NCBI GenBank assembly: GCA_963827605.1 | Contig: CAWHBK010000004.1 | Span: 62,001 to 126,000 of the forward strand | Direction: 5' to 3' | DNA from: DSYU01 sp963827605 | GTDB taxonomy: Bacteria > Chloroflexota > Anaerolineae > Anaerolineales > Anaerolineaceae | Length of the DNA stretch: 64,000 bases | Shown: positions 8,359 through 16,975 of the stretch, one piece after another | Layout: each line of letters opens with the position of its first letter | Numbering within the stretch: the first letter of the stretch is position 1 | Position numbers and translations under genes: made by a program | Notes under the pieces: model-generated | What the model saw: only the letters and a program-made list of their open reading frames with translations | The model's database searches: none | Told to the model about the DNA's origin: nothing

Positions 8359-8387
8359 TTGCATTTTGCCGCATCTTGTTGTATGAT
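8359..8387 (+). promoter_or_regulatory. Promoter of the regulator/ABC importer unit
   Basis: TTGCAT (8359-8364), 17-base spacer, TATGAT (8382-8387). A TGAAAG half-site lies at 8347-8352 just upstream, a full operator at 8395-8410 over the expected start point and another TGAAAG half-site at 8424-8429, the pattern expected for autorepression. Confidence 0.65.
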
Positions 8388-8394
8388 AGTCAAA

Positions 8395-8410
8395 TGAAAG
8401 TAATCTTTCA
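8395..8410. promoter_or_regulatory. Operator palindrome TGAAA-N6-TTTCA (site 2)
   Basis: TGAAAGTAATCTTTCA, a perfect 6+6 inverted repeat with a 4-base centre, again preceded by GTCAA. It matches site 1 at 2642 in sequence and in its distance from the -10 box, so the adjacent RpiR-family protein is the natural candidate to bind both. Confidence 0.65.
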
Positions 8411-8447
8411 TAATCTCCCGCAAATGAAAGCATAACCAAACAAAAAA

Positions 8448-9338
8448 ATGGAAAAATTAGACGAAGGAAACCTCTCCAGTGCTGATTTCGCTCAGATTAT
8501 CGTTGAGCACTATAACGATCTTACAAAAAGTGAGAAGCGCATCGCGGATTATCTCGTCAAGAATCGTGATGAAGCTGCGTTTCTTTCAGCTGGTGAAATT
8601 GCCAAACGCTTGGATCTCAGTGAAGCTACCATGGTGCGCTTCGCCCGGACTCTGGGTTTAGAGAGCTATCCAGCATTTCGTGCAGTGTTACAAGATGCTT
8701 TCCGCAGGCGTGTAACCCATTCGGGTAGACTGCGCAGCCGGTTGAACGACTTAAGAGAAGCTGGAGATGTCTTTGAAAAGCTGGTCGTCTCTGAAATCGA
8801 TTACCTCACCCAGGCATTAGAGACAGTTGACCGGAATGCGCTCAAACGGGCTGTCGAATTAATCCAATCCCATCCACGGATTTTTGTGTTTGCGCTTGGG
8901 CCGTCGATCTCCCTAGTGGATTTGCTGGAAGTGCGTCTAACCCGTTCGACCAAACACGTTATCCCCTTAAAGTATTCAGGCCGCGAGATGTTGGAACCTC
9001 TGCTACTGATGAACGAGAACGATCTGTTATTCGCTATCGGATTCTATAATCTCACGCCAAATTTGCAGATTGTTTTAGAACATGCCAACAAAGTGAAAGC
9101 GCCGGTCATTCTGATAACGGATACTCTTGAGCCCTTAGTGAAGAATAAGGTGGATGTCATGCTGACCGCCCACCGGGGCCCGGTATCCGCATATCACTCC
9201 TTGACGGTTCCCATGACGATCATCAACACGCTGCTGCTGATGCTCAGCCAGGTCGATGAAGAAAATGTTATGTCAAACCTGGACACATTGGATGCGTACC
9301 GGCAGCGCCAGATAGAAATCATTGCCAGGTCAGAGTAA
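8448..9338 (+). CDS. RpiR/MurR-family transcriptional regulator
   Basis: 296 residues, ATG 8448. N-terminal HTH_6 domain (about 10-85: LTKSEKRIADYLVKN, SAGEIAKRLDLSEATMVRFARTLG) and a C-terminal SIS domain (about 120-270: RIFVFALGPSISLVDLLEVRL, APVILITDTLEPLV) that in this family binds phosphorylated sugars. Known members such as MurR and HexR respond to sugar-phosphate intermediates. The operator at 8395 suggests autoregulation, and site 1 at 2642 suggests control of the HAD operon and perhaps iol genes. It is followed after 53 bases by the importer, probably in the same transcript. The inducer would be an intermediate of the imported compound. Confidence 0.88.
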   Translation: MEKLDEGNLSSADFAQIIVEHYNDLTKSEKRIADYLVKNRDEAAFLSAGEIAKRLDLSEATMVRFARTLGLESYPAFRAVLQDAFRRRVTHSGRLRSRLNDLREAGDVFEKLVVSEIDYLTQALETVDRNALKRAVELIQSHPRIFVFALGPSISLVDLLEVRLTRSTKHVIPLKYSGREMLEPLLLMNENDLLFAIGFYNLTPNLQIVLEHANKVKAPVILITDTLEPLVKNKVDVMLTAHRGPVSAYHSLTVPMTIINTLLLMLSQVDEENVMSNLDTLDAYRQRQIEIIARSE

Positions 9339-9391
9339 TTCCATCAATTGCCAACAACGTCAACGTACTCTTTTGAATTGGGAGAAACTGA

Positions 9392-11227
9392 ATGGCCAGT
9401 TATCAAGCAGCGCAGACTACGCCTGGGGATAAGCTTACGGCTAATGCACGCAGAGTTCTACGGTGGCTGGCAAGCCCTCACGTATTTCTGTCATTAATTA
9501 TGCTCGTTGTGATTTTCTATATGGTTGTCATCCCACTGTTCCGGATGATCGTAACCACTTTTACGGTTTCAGAATCCGACCTGCGGGCAATTCGAGGGGC
9601 TGAGGTAGGGAGCTTCACCTTTTACCACTGGCTGAGGATGTTATCCAGCCAGATCAGCAGGATTATGACCTTTGAGCCCCTGACCCATTCCTTAACCGTT
9701 TCACTGGGAGCAACGGCACTGGCATTAACCATTGGCGGTTTAATGGCCTGGATGGTGGTGCGCACTGATATGCCTGGCCGAAATCTGGTACATATTCTGG
9801 CGACGGTTCCTTACATCATGCCTTCATGGACCATTGCAATGGCATGGACAGTGATGTTTAAAAACCAAACATCTGGTGGGACACCCGGCCTGCTGGAATA
9901 TGTGCTGGGGGTGGCAACTCCAGACTGGTTGGCATACGGTCCAATCCCTATCATCATCAGCAGTGGGCTGCATTACTACACATTTTTCTTCCTGTTTGTT
10001 TCGGCTGCCCTGCTCTCTATCGATTCATCACTGGAAGAAGCAAGTGAGTTAATGGGCGCAGGTCGCTGGCGCATCATGCGGAAAATCACAATGCCTCTGG
10101 TGCTGCCCGCCCTGGCCTCAGGCTTTATTATGACTTTCTCCAAGACCATGGGTACCTTTGGTGGTCCAAATGTCTTGGGTGTCCCCGTGCGGTACTATAC
10201 GCTCTCCACCATGCTGCGCTCAAACACGGGTATGGGCAACTACGGGGATGGCTTTGTACTGGCAATTGTCTTGATCCTGTTCGCCATGACCACGGTAATG
10301 CTGAACCAACGATTGGTCGGAACGCGTAAGAGCTATGAGACGATCGGTGGGCGCGGTTTTATGGCGCAGAAGGTGAAGCTGCGCAACTTCAAAAGCATCC
10401 TGACGGCTGTAATGATTGTTTTCCAGTTTATCATCGCTGTCTTACCGCTGGCGCTGCTGTTGTGGAGCACTTTCATGCTGCGCACTGGCAACTACAGCCT
10501 CAGCAATTTCACCCTGGCACACTGGATTGGCCAAAGCGATATTTCCATTAACAGTGGCGAGCCGGGTGTCTTGCTCAACCCAAGGATCTATCTGGGCGCC
10601 TGGAATTCCATCAAATTGGCTGTGCTCACAGCTTTCTTCACCGCGATTCTGGGGGTGATCCTGGGATACGCCATCGTCAAAGGCCGCGGTACACGCATCT
10701 CAAAACTGGTAGAGCAGCTCTCTTTCATCCCGTATGTTATCCCGGGTATTGCATTTGGCGCGGTTTACATCTCAATGTTTACCAAACCGGTAGGGCCGAT
10801 ACCCGCTTTATATGGTACTTTCGCATTATTGGTGGTCGTATCCGTCGCGAAACACATCCCCTATTCGGCGCGCAGCGGCGTTTCAGCAATGCTGCAAGTC
10901 GGCAAGGAACTCGAAGAAGCAGCGGCGATCTCAGGCGCCGGGCCATGGCAGCGGTTCAAACGAATTATTTTCCCACTGACCAGTACAGGCTTTGTATCTG
11001 GCTTCCTGCTCACCTTCATCACGACAATGCGTGAACTATCTTTGATCATCCTGCTGGTTACACCTTCCACTCAGGTTTTAGCTAGTATGACCATGCGCTA
11101 TAACGAGAATGGAAATGAACAGCAGGCAAACGCAGTCATCATCATTTTGATTGCTTTAGTTTTGGCCGGCAATTTCATCATCAGCCGTTTCCGAGGCGGC
11201 AGCCTGAAAAAAGGCCTGGGAATGTAG
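9392..11227 (+). CDS. ABC importer permease, two permease domains fused
   Basis: 611 residues with about 12 hydrophobic segments. Two binding-protein-dependent permease domains are fused in one chain; the EAA coupling loops are EEASELMGAGRWRIMRKI (about 213) and EEAAAISGAGPWQRFKRI (about 510). This one-piece permease is typical of the FbpB/AfuB group. Members annotated as iron importers include AfuABC, which to my knowledge carries hexose phosphates, and related phosphonate importers. Twelve bases separate it from the ATPase. With phosphatases, mutases and a PiT carrier in the same locus, import of an organophosphate is more likely than iron. Confidence 0.88.
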   Translation: MASYQAAQTTPGDKLTANARRVLRWLASPHVFLSLIMLVVIFYMVVIPLFRMIVTTFTVSESDLRAIRGAEVGSFTFYHWLRMLSSQISRIMTFEPLTHSLTVSLGATALALTIGGLMAWMVVRTDMPGRNLVHILATVPYIMPSWTIAMAWTVMFKNQTSGGTPGLLEYVLGVATPDWLAYGPIPIIISSGLHYYTFFFLFVSAALLSIDSSLEEASELMGAGRWRIMRKITMPLVLPALASGFIMTFSKTMGTFGGPNVLGVPVRYYTLSTMLRSNTGMGNYGDGFVLAIVLILFAMTTVMLNQRLVGTRKSYETIGGRGFMAQKVKLRNFKSILTAVMIVFQFIIAVLPLALLLWSTFMLRTGNYSLSNFTLAHWIGQSDISINSGEPGVLLNPRIYLGAWNSIKLAVLTAFFTAILGVILGYAIVKGRGTRISKLVEQLSFIPYVIPGIAFGAVYISMFTKPVGPIPALYGTFALLVVVSVAKHIPYSARSGVSAMLQVGKELEEAAAISGAGPWQRFKRIIFPLTSTGFVSGFLLTFITTMRELSLIILLVTPSTQVLASMTMRYNENGNEQQANAVIIILIALVLAGNFIISRFRGGSLKKGLGM

Positions 11228-11238
11228 GGAAGGATACT

Positions 11239-12321
11239 ATGTCAACAAAAATTGTCATCAATAATCTTACCAAACGGTTTGGCGATGTTGCTGCTGTCAA
11301 TAATGTCTCTCTAGTCATCGAACCAGGGACGTTTCTTACCCTTTTAGGACCATCTGGCTGCGGCAAAACTACTTTGCTGCGCTGTATTTCCGGGCTGGAA
11401 GATCCAAATGATGGCGAAATCATCATCGGCGACAAGATTGTCTATTCTCGCGCGAAAGGTATTTCTGCGCCGCCAGGCGAGCGTGATTTGGGATTGGTTT
11501 TCCAAAACTACGCGCTGTGGCCGCACATGACGGTCTACAAAAATATCACCTTTGCGCTCGAAATGCGCAAGATGTCAAAAGAAGAAATGGCTAAGCGGGT
11601 CAAGGAATCTCTTGCGGAAGTGCAAATGGGTGGGTTTGAAGACCGCTACCCGCGTGAAATGAGTGGTGGGCAGCAGCAGCGCGTTGCTCTAGCGCGTATG
11701 CTGGCATACCGTCCGAATGTGTTTTTGATGGACGAACCCCTTTCTAACCTGGATGCCCGGCTGCGCATGGATATGCGCACTGAACTGAAACGCCTGCACC
11801 ACATTTCAGGCGCGACGACAATTTATGTCACCCACGACCAGGTTGAAGCGATGACTATGTCCACAAATATCGCTGTAATGAAAGAGGGTGTTATCCAACA
11901 GATGGATACGCCAGATAAGGTCTATCATTATCCGAGCAATCTCTTCGTGGCCGACTTTATTGGCAATCCAAAGGTGAATCTGATCCCAGGCCGTATCACC
12001 GATAAATATTCCGTTCAAGCCGGCAACTTCCAAATCCCCGTAAAGACAAATGGACAGAACAGTAAAGTTGTCGTGGGCATTCATCCGGAAGATATCTCGA
12101 TCTCCATCAAACCTATTGATGGTGCTGTTGAATTCCAGGCTTACTCTGTTTTACCAGCCGGGGCTGAAACGACCATCGTGGCCCGCAGGGGGGAGACAGA
12201 ATTGACGGTCAGAGAAATGGGCGTCAGCAAAATTATGATGGATCAAAGGATCTGGTTGTCTTTCAACGAAGCAGCCATCAACCTTTATGATCAAGAAAAC
12301 GGAAATCTGATCAACTGCTAG
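11239..12321 (+). CDS. ABC importer ATPase, Fbp/Pot/Afu type
   Basis: 360 residues, start ATG 11239. Complete nucleotide-binding domain: Walker A GPSGCGKTT, Q-loop VFQNYALWPHM, signature MSGGQQQRVALAR, Walker B NVFLMDEPLSNLDAR, switch histidine YVTHDQVEAM. A C-terminal TOBE-like domain (about 245-350) follows, as in FbpC, PotA and MalK-type ATPases, where it can bind small molecules or regulators. It energises the permease encoded just upstream. Confidence 0.9.
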   Translation: MSTKIVINNLTKRFGDVAAVNNVSLVIEPGTFLTLLGPSGCGKTTLLRCISGLEDPNDGEIIIGDKIVYSRAKGISAPPGERDLGLVFQNYALWPHMTVYKNITFALEMRKMSKEEMAKRVKESLAEVQMGGFEDRYPREMSGGQQQRVALARMLAYRPNVFLMDEPLSNLDARLRMDMRTELKRLHHISGATTIYVTHDQVEAMTMSTNIAVMKEGVIQQMDTPDKVYHYPSNLFVADFIGNPKVNLIPGRITDKYSVQAGNFQIPVKTNGQNSKVVVGIHPEDISISIKPIDGAVEFQAYSVLPAGAETTIVARRGETELTVREMGVSKIMMDQRIWLSFNEAAINLYDQENGNLINC

Positions 12322-12442
12322 TCATCCTGTTCAAGGTTCCCCTGAACTCGAATCATCAAACAATGGCAAAGAGGAGGCATCACCACTATTCCAGCATGAA
12401 GGTATCGCAATCCTAATCCATCAATTTTCCATATCCGGAGGA

Positions 12443-13738
12443 ATGAAGATGAAAGCGTTAGTTAGAATCGTTACATTTGTCTTGCTCATCAGCTTTCTGG
12501 CTAGCTGCGCCGCACCCACTGCTGCTCCAACCGCTGCACCCGTGGTTGAGCCTGCTGCCACTGTCGCTGCGCCCGCGGAACCTGTCGCTGCTGCGCCCAC
12601 TGCTGTCATCGTGCCCACCGATGTACCTGCCCCGACGGTGGAAGCCCTCACGCCGCAAGATACATGGTTGAAAGCGAACTTACTCGGCAAATACGAGACC
12701 GGCAAACAGGATTGGGCAGCGATTGAAGCCGCCGCTATTAAGGAAGGGACCGTTCTGGTTTATGCGAACACTTCCAAGGTTGAGAAAGCAGCCGAAGCAT
12801 TCATGGAAAAGTATCCCGGAATCAAGGTCCAGGCATTTGACCTTGGCGGTGATGATGTTCTTCTCAAGACTGTGGAAGAACAAAAAGCTGGCGCTTTCAC
12901 CGGCGATGTCTGGTTCAGCAGTGGTGGCGCCGAGCTAATTGGCACCGTTCTGCCGCACAATTATGTCTGGCGTTTCATTCCCGATAGCGCTGCCGCTGTC
13001 ACTCCTGAGCAGTACACCAAGCCGCTGTTGATGAGCCGCTTCGGCACCAGTGTCTTCGCCTATAACTCAGAATTGAATAAATCCTGCCCCATCTCCAACC
13101 TGTGGGAGCTCACCAACCCGGAATGGAAGGGGAAATTCTTCATTGAAGACCCGATGAATGACGCCTCCACCCTCAGTAAGCTGATCACCATTGCCCAGCA
13201 TGCTGACGATATGAAGGCTGCTTATGTAAAGCTGTACGGAAAAGAGCCTGTTTTGGATGCCGACACGCCTGATGCTGGTTGGCTGTGGCTCAAGAAGTTT
13301 GCCCAGAATGGCCCCACCCCTGAACCGGGCGGTGATGAGGTTGATACTGCCTTTGCAACCCCTGGAATGAAGCAATCCTATATGGCTTTGACCTCCTATT
13401 CTAACATGCCCGACGTGCTGGATGGTAAACTGGCGTTTGAGCCCTGCTGGGGTCTTTCCCCCACCGTTGGCATCCAGAGCCAGAGCTATGTAGGCATCAT
13501 CAATCAGGCTCCCCATCCCAATGCTGCGAAGTTGTGGATCAATTACATCACCAGTGCCGAAGGCCGCGATCCGTGGGCAAAGTTCGGTACCTATTTCCCT
13601 GATTCCACCTATGAGGTTCCCGAAGGTCAGAAGACTTTGGACGAAATCTTCTCGATGACCTGGTTCATTTCTGAGCAGTATGCGTACGACAATATGATCA
13701 CCGCACGAGATTTTTATCTCCTAAATCTCGCCAAGTAA
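12443..13738 (+). CDS. Substrate-binding lipoprotein of the importer
   Basis: 431 residues after CCGGAGGA. Signal peptide with lipobox FLASC (Cys22), then an Ala/Pro/Val/Thr-rich linker of about 45 residues usual in Chloroflexota, then a type 2 periplasmic-binding fold (AAIKEGTVLVYANTSKVEKA, FTGDVWFSSGGAELIG, WELTNPEWKGKFFIEDP). This is the Fe3+/spermidine/organophosphate-type binding protein family (SBP_bac_6/11). No obvious set of iron-binding tyrosines stands out. It captures the solute at the cell surface for the fused permease. A strong hairpin follows the stop, suggesting the mRNA for this abundant component is protected. Confidence 0.88.
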   Translation: MKMKALVRIVTFVLLISFLASCAAPTAAPTAAPVVEPAATVAAPAEPVAAAPTAVIVPTDVPAPTVEALTPQDTWLKANLLGKYETGKQDWAAIEAAAIKEGTVLVYANTSKVEKAAEAFMEKYPGIKVQAFDLGGDDVLLKTVEEQKAGAFTGDVWFSSGGAELIGTVLPHNYVWRFIPDSAAAVTPEQYTKPLLMSRFGTSVFAYNSELNKSCPISNLWELTNPEWKGKFFIEDPMNDASTLSKLITIAQHADDMKAAYVKLYGKEPVLDADTPDAGWLWLKKFAQNGPTPEPGGDEVDTAFATPGMKQSYMALTSYSNMPDVLDGKLAFEPCWGLSPTVGIQSQSYVGIINQAPHPNAAKLWINYITSAEGRDPWAKFGTYFPDSTYEVPEGQKTLDEIFSMTWFISEQYAYDNMITARDFYLLNLAK

Positions 13739-13760
13739 CGATACTTCCCGCCACACATAA

Positions 13761-13788
13761 TCCTCAGGCACCGAAAGGTGCCTGAGGA
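13761..13788 (+). terminator. Intercistronic hairpin after the binding-protein gene
   Basis: A 12-base perfect stem (13761-13772 with 13777-13788) closed by a GAAA tetraloop. No T-run follows, so full termination is doubtful. Placed between the binding protein and the HAD genes, it more likely stabilises the upstream mRNA and lowers downstream expression, as known for malE-malF. Confidence 0.65.
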
Positions 13789-13805
13789 CAATAAAGGGGT
13801 AAATT

Positions 13806-15266
13806 ATGAGTATACAGGCTGTGTTTTTTGATATGGGTGGGACGATTGAAACATTTGCACATGACCCGCAGATGCGCTTACAGGTAACACCCGAACTGGA
13901 TTCTTTATTCCATTCCTTTCATATTGATCTTCATCTCGACACACCTGGCCTATACCAGCTCATCACCACCGGATTGAATGCATACCATAAAGAAGCAGTA
14001 GCAACCGAAGACGAACTACCGGCAGTCGAAGTTTGGAAGAGATACATTTTGCCTGCTTACCCCCAGTTCTTTCCCGCTCTGGATGCGCATGGCGAAGAAC
14101 TGATGTATTGGCTTGACACGAATTACTTCCATCGAGAACTCAGACCTGAAGTACCCGCTGTGCTTTCAGATCTTAAAGATTTGGGCATTTTTATAGGTTT
14201 AATCAGCAACATTTGCAGCCGCAACCAGGTATCGGATAATCTGAAGAAATATGGCATTGCCGATTACTTCTCCGTTATCACCACTTCAGCGCAATTTGGC
14301 AGAAGAAAACCTGATCCTTCCATTTTTCGGCATGCAGCCTTTATGGCTGGCATGCCCACCTCGAAATGCGCGTATGTAGGCGACCGCGTCATCCGCGATA
14401 TTATCGGCGCTCGCAGGGCGGGCTTTAAGCTTGCAGTTCAGATTATCCACCCTTTCAACCATGGCGAAATAGATGAGGGTGCTGTTCCCGATGCTATCAT
14501 CCATCACATGGACGAGCTGATCGATATTATCAAAGTGGAAAATAGTAAACCCGAACAAACGCACGCCGCCAACAATTCGATCAAAGCGCTGCTGTTCGAT
14601 GCCGGGGACATCCTCTACCTGCGCCCGAACCGTGGAGAGGTATTGAAACAGTTCCTGGCGGAAATCGGCTTGTCGATCAACCCCGAGGGTGAAGATGTGC
14701 GAACAGAGATCAAACAGCGCGCCTATCGCGGCGAGATTTCGCGAGATAAATATTTCACCGAGATGATTACTTCCTATGGTGTCAGCCAGCCAGACCACAT
14801 CAGGCGGGGTAAAATCATTTTTGCTGAAGCAGATGACAACATCCAGTTTTTCGACGGAGTTTGTGAAACACTACAGGAATTAAAAAGTAAGGGCTACATG
14901 CTTGGAATCATCACTGACACTGCCGTACCGGCGTATGTTAAGATGAAATGGTTCGAGAACGGCGGATTTGGCGCGGTCTGGGACTGCTATATATCCTCGC
15001 GGGAAATTGGCTATGAAAAACCAGACCCACGGATTTATTACGCCGCATTAAATCAATTGGGACTTTCGCCAGAAGAGGCCTTTTTTGTCGGTCACAGTCC
15101 AGAAGAGCTAACCGGCGCCACAGCCGTAGGAATGCATACCATCACCTTCAACCCAGATGATGGCGCGGTTGCAGAACATACCGCGGATGCTTTTTCCGAT
15201 ATTCAAAAAATCGTCGACAGCTATCACCCCCAACAGCAGGACTCGCATGAACAGCCCATTTATTAA
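13806..15266 (+). CDS. Tandem two-domain HAD hydrolase
   Basis: 486 residues containing two complete HAD modules. Module 1 (about 1-245): FFDMGGTIE, LISNICSR, FGRRKPDPSIF, YVGDRVIRD. Module 2 (about 257-480): LLFDAGDILYL, GIITDTAVPAY, GYEKPDPRIYY, FVGHSPEELTG. In module 1 the motif I +2 position is Gly. Module 2 also has Gly at +2, Ile in place of Thr, and motif IV GHS..E rather than GDN..D, so it may be catalytically weak. Module 1 resembles the HADs at 2770 and 3536. A hairpin and SD precede it; its end overlaps the next gene by 20 bases, implying coupled translation. Probably a phosphatase acting in the same pathway. Confidence 0.8.
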   Translation: MSIQAVFFDMGGTIETFAHDPQMRLQVTPELDSLFHSFHIDLHLDTPGLYQLITTGLNAYHKEAVATEDELPAVEVWKRYILPAYPQFFPALDAHGEELMYWLDTNYFHRELRPEVPAVLSDLKDLGIFIGLISNICSRNQVSDNLKKYGIADYFSVITTSAQFGRRKPDPSIFRHAAFMAGMPTSKCAYVGDRVIRDIIGARRAGFKLAVQIIHPFNHGEIDEGAVPDAIIHHMDELIDIIKVENSKPEQTHAANNSIKALLFDAGDILYLRPNRGEVLKQFLAEIGLSINPEGEDVRTEIKQRAYRGEISRDKYFTEMITSYGVSQPDHIRRGKIIFAEADDNIQFFDGVCETLQELKSKGYMLGIITDTAVPAYVKMKWFENGGFGAVWDCYISSREIGYEKPDPRIYYAALNQLGLSPEEAFFVGHSPEELTGATAVGMHTITFNPDDGAVAEHTADAFSDIQKIVDSYHPQQQDSHEQPIY

Positions 15267-16944
15267 TGCGATCTTCTTCGATATGGGCTATACCCTGCGC
15301 CGGAATGTGAAAGACCCGGTCAAACAGCAAGCCTGGTTAGAAAAAATCATCCAGATGACAGGCCTGCCCTGGACCCCGGCGGAAATGGCCCAGCGATTCA
15401 CACAACGGGCAGTCGCTTACAAACAATGGGGAGAGGTTTCGCTTGTAGAACTACGCCCTGAAGAATTATGGCAAAAATGGATGCTCCCTGAGCTGCCATC
15501 AGAATTTGTGCTGGCAAACGCACTCGAAATGAACCGCTACTGGCGCAAGGCAATCGGCGAAGGCGAGCTGTTCCCGGATGCAGTTGAAGTGATCAAAGAG
15601 CTGTTCCAGCGCGGTTACCGGTTAGGCATTATCAGCAATACCGTAAGCACAGAAGAGACGCCCAACCTGTTGATAAAATATGGCATCCATCACTGCTTTG
15701 AGATCATCTTGCTCTCCTGCGATTTTGGCAAACGAAAACCCGGCTCCGACATCTTCCATGCCGCCGCCGACTGGATGGGCGTAGACCCATCCACCTGCGC
15801 CTATGTAGGCGACCAGATGGATCGGGATATTAGCGGCAGCAAGCATGCCGGGTTCAACCTTTCCATTCTTGTCAGGCACGCCCCAGAAAAGCCAGAAACG
15901 CCCGTCGTTTACGCCGAAAAGCCAGACCATGTTATCCATTCTTTGACAGAGCTGTTTGATATCTTCCCAAAAAGGATCCGGATTTCAGCCAACCCAAATA
16001 CTCTGATCCATCATCAGAAAGGAAATCATCCTTGGAAGGTCTCCCTCTCGACGATGTGGAGCACAGACAACAAGATTGCCTTACCCAATCTACTCCCCAT
16101 CCTTGAAGACCTCGAACTATCTGGTATCGAGCTAAGCCACAGGATCAAATCAGACGATCTGATTGGATTCGATCTCGAACGCTTCCCTATCCGCAGTTTG
16201 CATGAACCATGCCCCGCGGACGTTTCTACCACAACGCTTACCCGCAAGGACTGGCTAATATCTTCCGCAAACGAACAAAATCGCCAGCAGGGCGTGCGCA
16301 TGGTCATGCGCTCTATCGATCTTGCGCACCAATTAGGTGTCAGTCATCTCGTGGTTCATTCAGGCAATGCCGGATTGACAGATCAGGATGAGAAGCTACT
16401 GCGCAAGCTGCTCGAAGCTGGTAAAAAAGGAACGGCTGAATACCAGGCTTTGAAACAGGCAATGCTCAAGCATCGCAATACGGCGATCGAACCCAGATTC
16501 AATGCCGTGATCAAAAGCATCAAAGAGCTGTTGGATTATGCCAACAGTAGAAATGTCCGCCTGGCGCTCGAAAACCGTTACCACCTGTTCGATATCCCAT
16601 CACCTGATGAAATGGGTGTTCTGCTCAGCCTGACAGGCCCAGAGCGTTTAGGTTTTCAATTCGATGTGGGGCATGGTCAGGCATTGGATGCGATGGGCTT
16701 TTATCCATTTATGGAATGGGTGAACCGCTTTGCTGACCGCATCCTCGGCTTACATTTGCACGATGTCCAGGGCGTGGTCGACCACTATTCCCCCGGACTG
16801 GGCGACATCGATTATCAACGATTTGCAGCGTTTGTTCCGAAAGATGCCCAGCGGACTCTGGAAATCCATGGGACCAATTCTTTGAGTGACATCTCATCAA
16901 GCCTTCGCATGCTCAGCGAAACCGGCCTGATATTCCGTGTATGA
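15247..16944 (+). CDS. HAD phosphatase fused to sugar-phosphate isomerase-like TIM barrel
   Basis: 565 residues from ATG 15247 (after AGGA; longer starts run back into the previous gene). Residues 1-260 are a HAD: FFDMGYTLRR, GIISNTVST, FGKRKPGSDIF, YVGDQMDRD. Residues about 275-565 are a xylose isomerase/AP-endonuclease-2-like barrel with metal ligands in LHEPCP, LVVHSGNA, LALENRYH, QFDVGHGQ, LGLHLHDV and LEIHG, the pattern of sugar-phosphate isomerases/epimerases including IolE/IolH/IolI. The fusion suggests one intermediate is both isomerised and dephosphorylated. I am sure of both folds; the order of reactions and substrate are unknown. Confidence 0.82.
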   Translation: MNSPFINAIFFDMGYTLRRNVKDPVKQQAWLEKIIQMTGLPWTPAEMAQRFTQRAVAYKQWGEVSLVELRPEELWQKWMLPELPSEFVLANALEMNRYWRKAIGEGELFPDAVEVIKELFQRGYRLGIISNTVSTEETPNLLIKYGIHHCFEIILLSCDFGKRKPGSDIFHAAADWMGVDPSTCAYVGDQMDRDISGSKHAGFNLSILVRHAPEKPETPVVYAEKPDHVIHSLTELFDIFPKRIRISANPNTLIHHQKGNHPWKVSLSTMWSTDNKIALPNLLPILEDLELSGIELSHRIKSDDLIGFDLERFPIRSLHEPCPADVSTTTLTRKDWLISSANEQNRQQGVRMVMRSIDLAHQLGVSHLVVHSGNAGLTDQDEKLLRKLLEAGKKGTAEYQALKQAMLKHRNTAIEPRFNAVIKSIKELLDYANSRNVRLALENRYHLFDIPSPDEMGVLLSLTGPERLGFQFDVGHGQALDAMGFYPFMEWVNRFADRILGLHLHDVQGVVDHYSPGLGDIDYQRFAAFVPKDAQRTLEIHGTNSLSDISSSLRMLSETGLIFRV

Positions 16945-16975
16945 GCGACCCGTCATACAATTTTAAGGAGTGAAT

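Noticed and set aside
9392..13738. Iron(III) importer annotation
   Set aside because: The family is shared with organophosphate importers, and the locus has phosphatases, mutases and PiT but no iron-uptake gene or Fur-like site that I could see.
13761..13788. Hairpin as a full Rho-independent terminator
   Set aside because: No T-run follows, and the HAD gene 18 bases later has no separate promoter that I could find.
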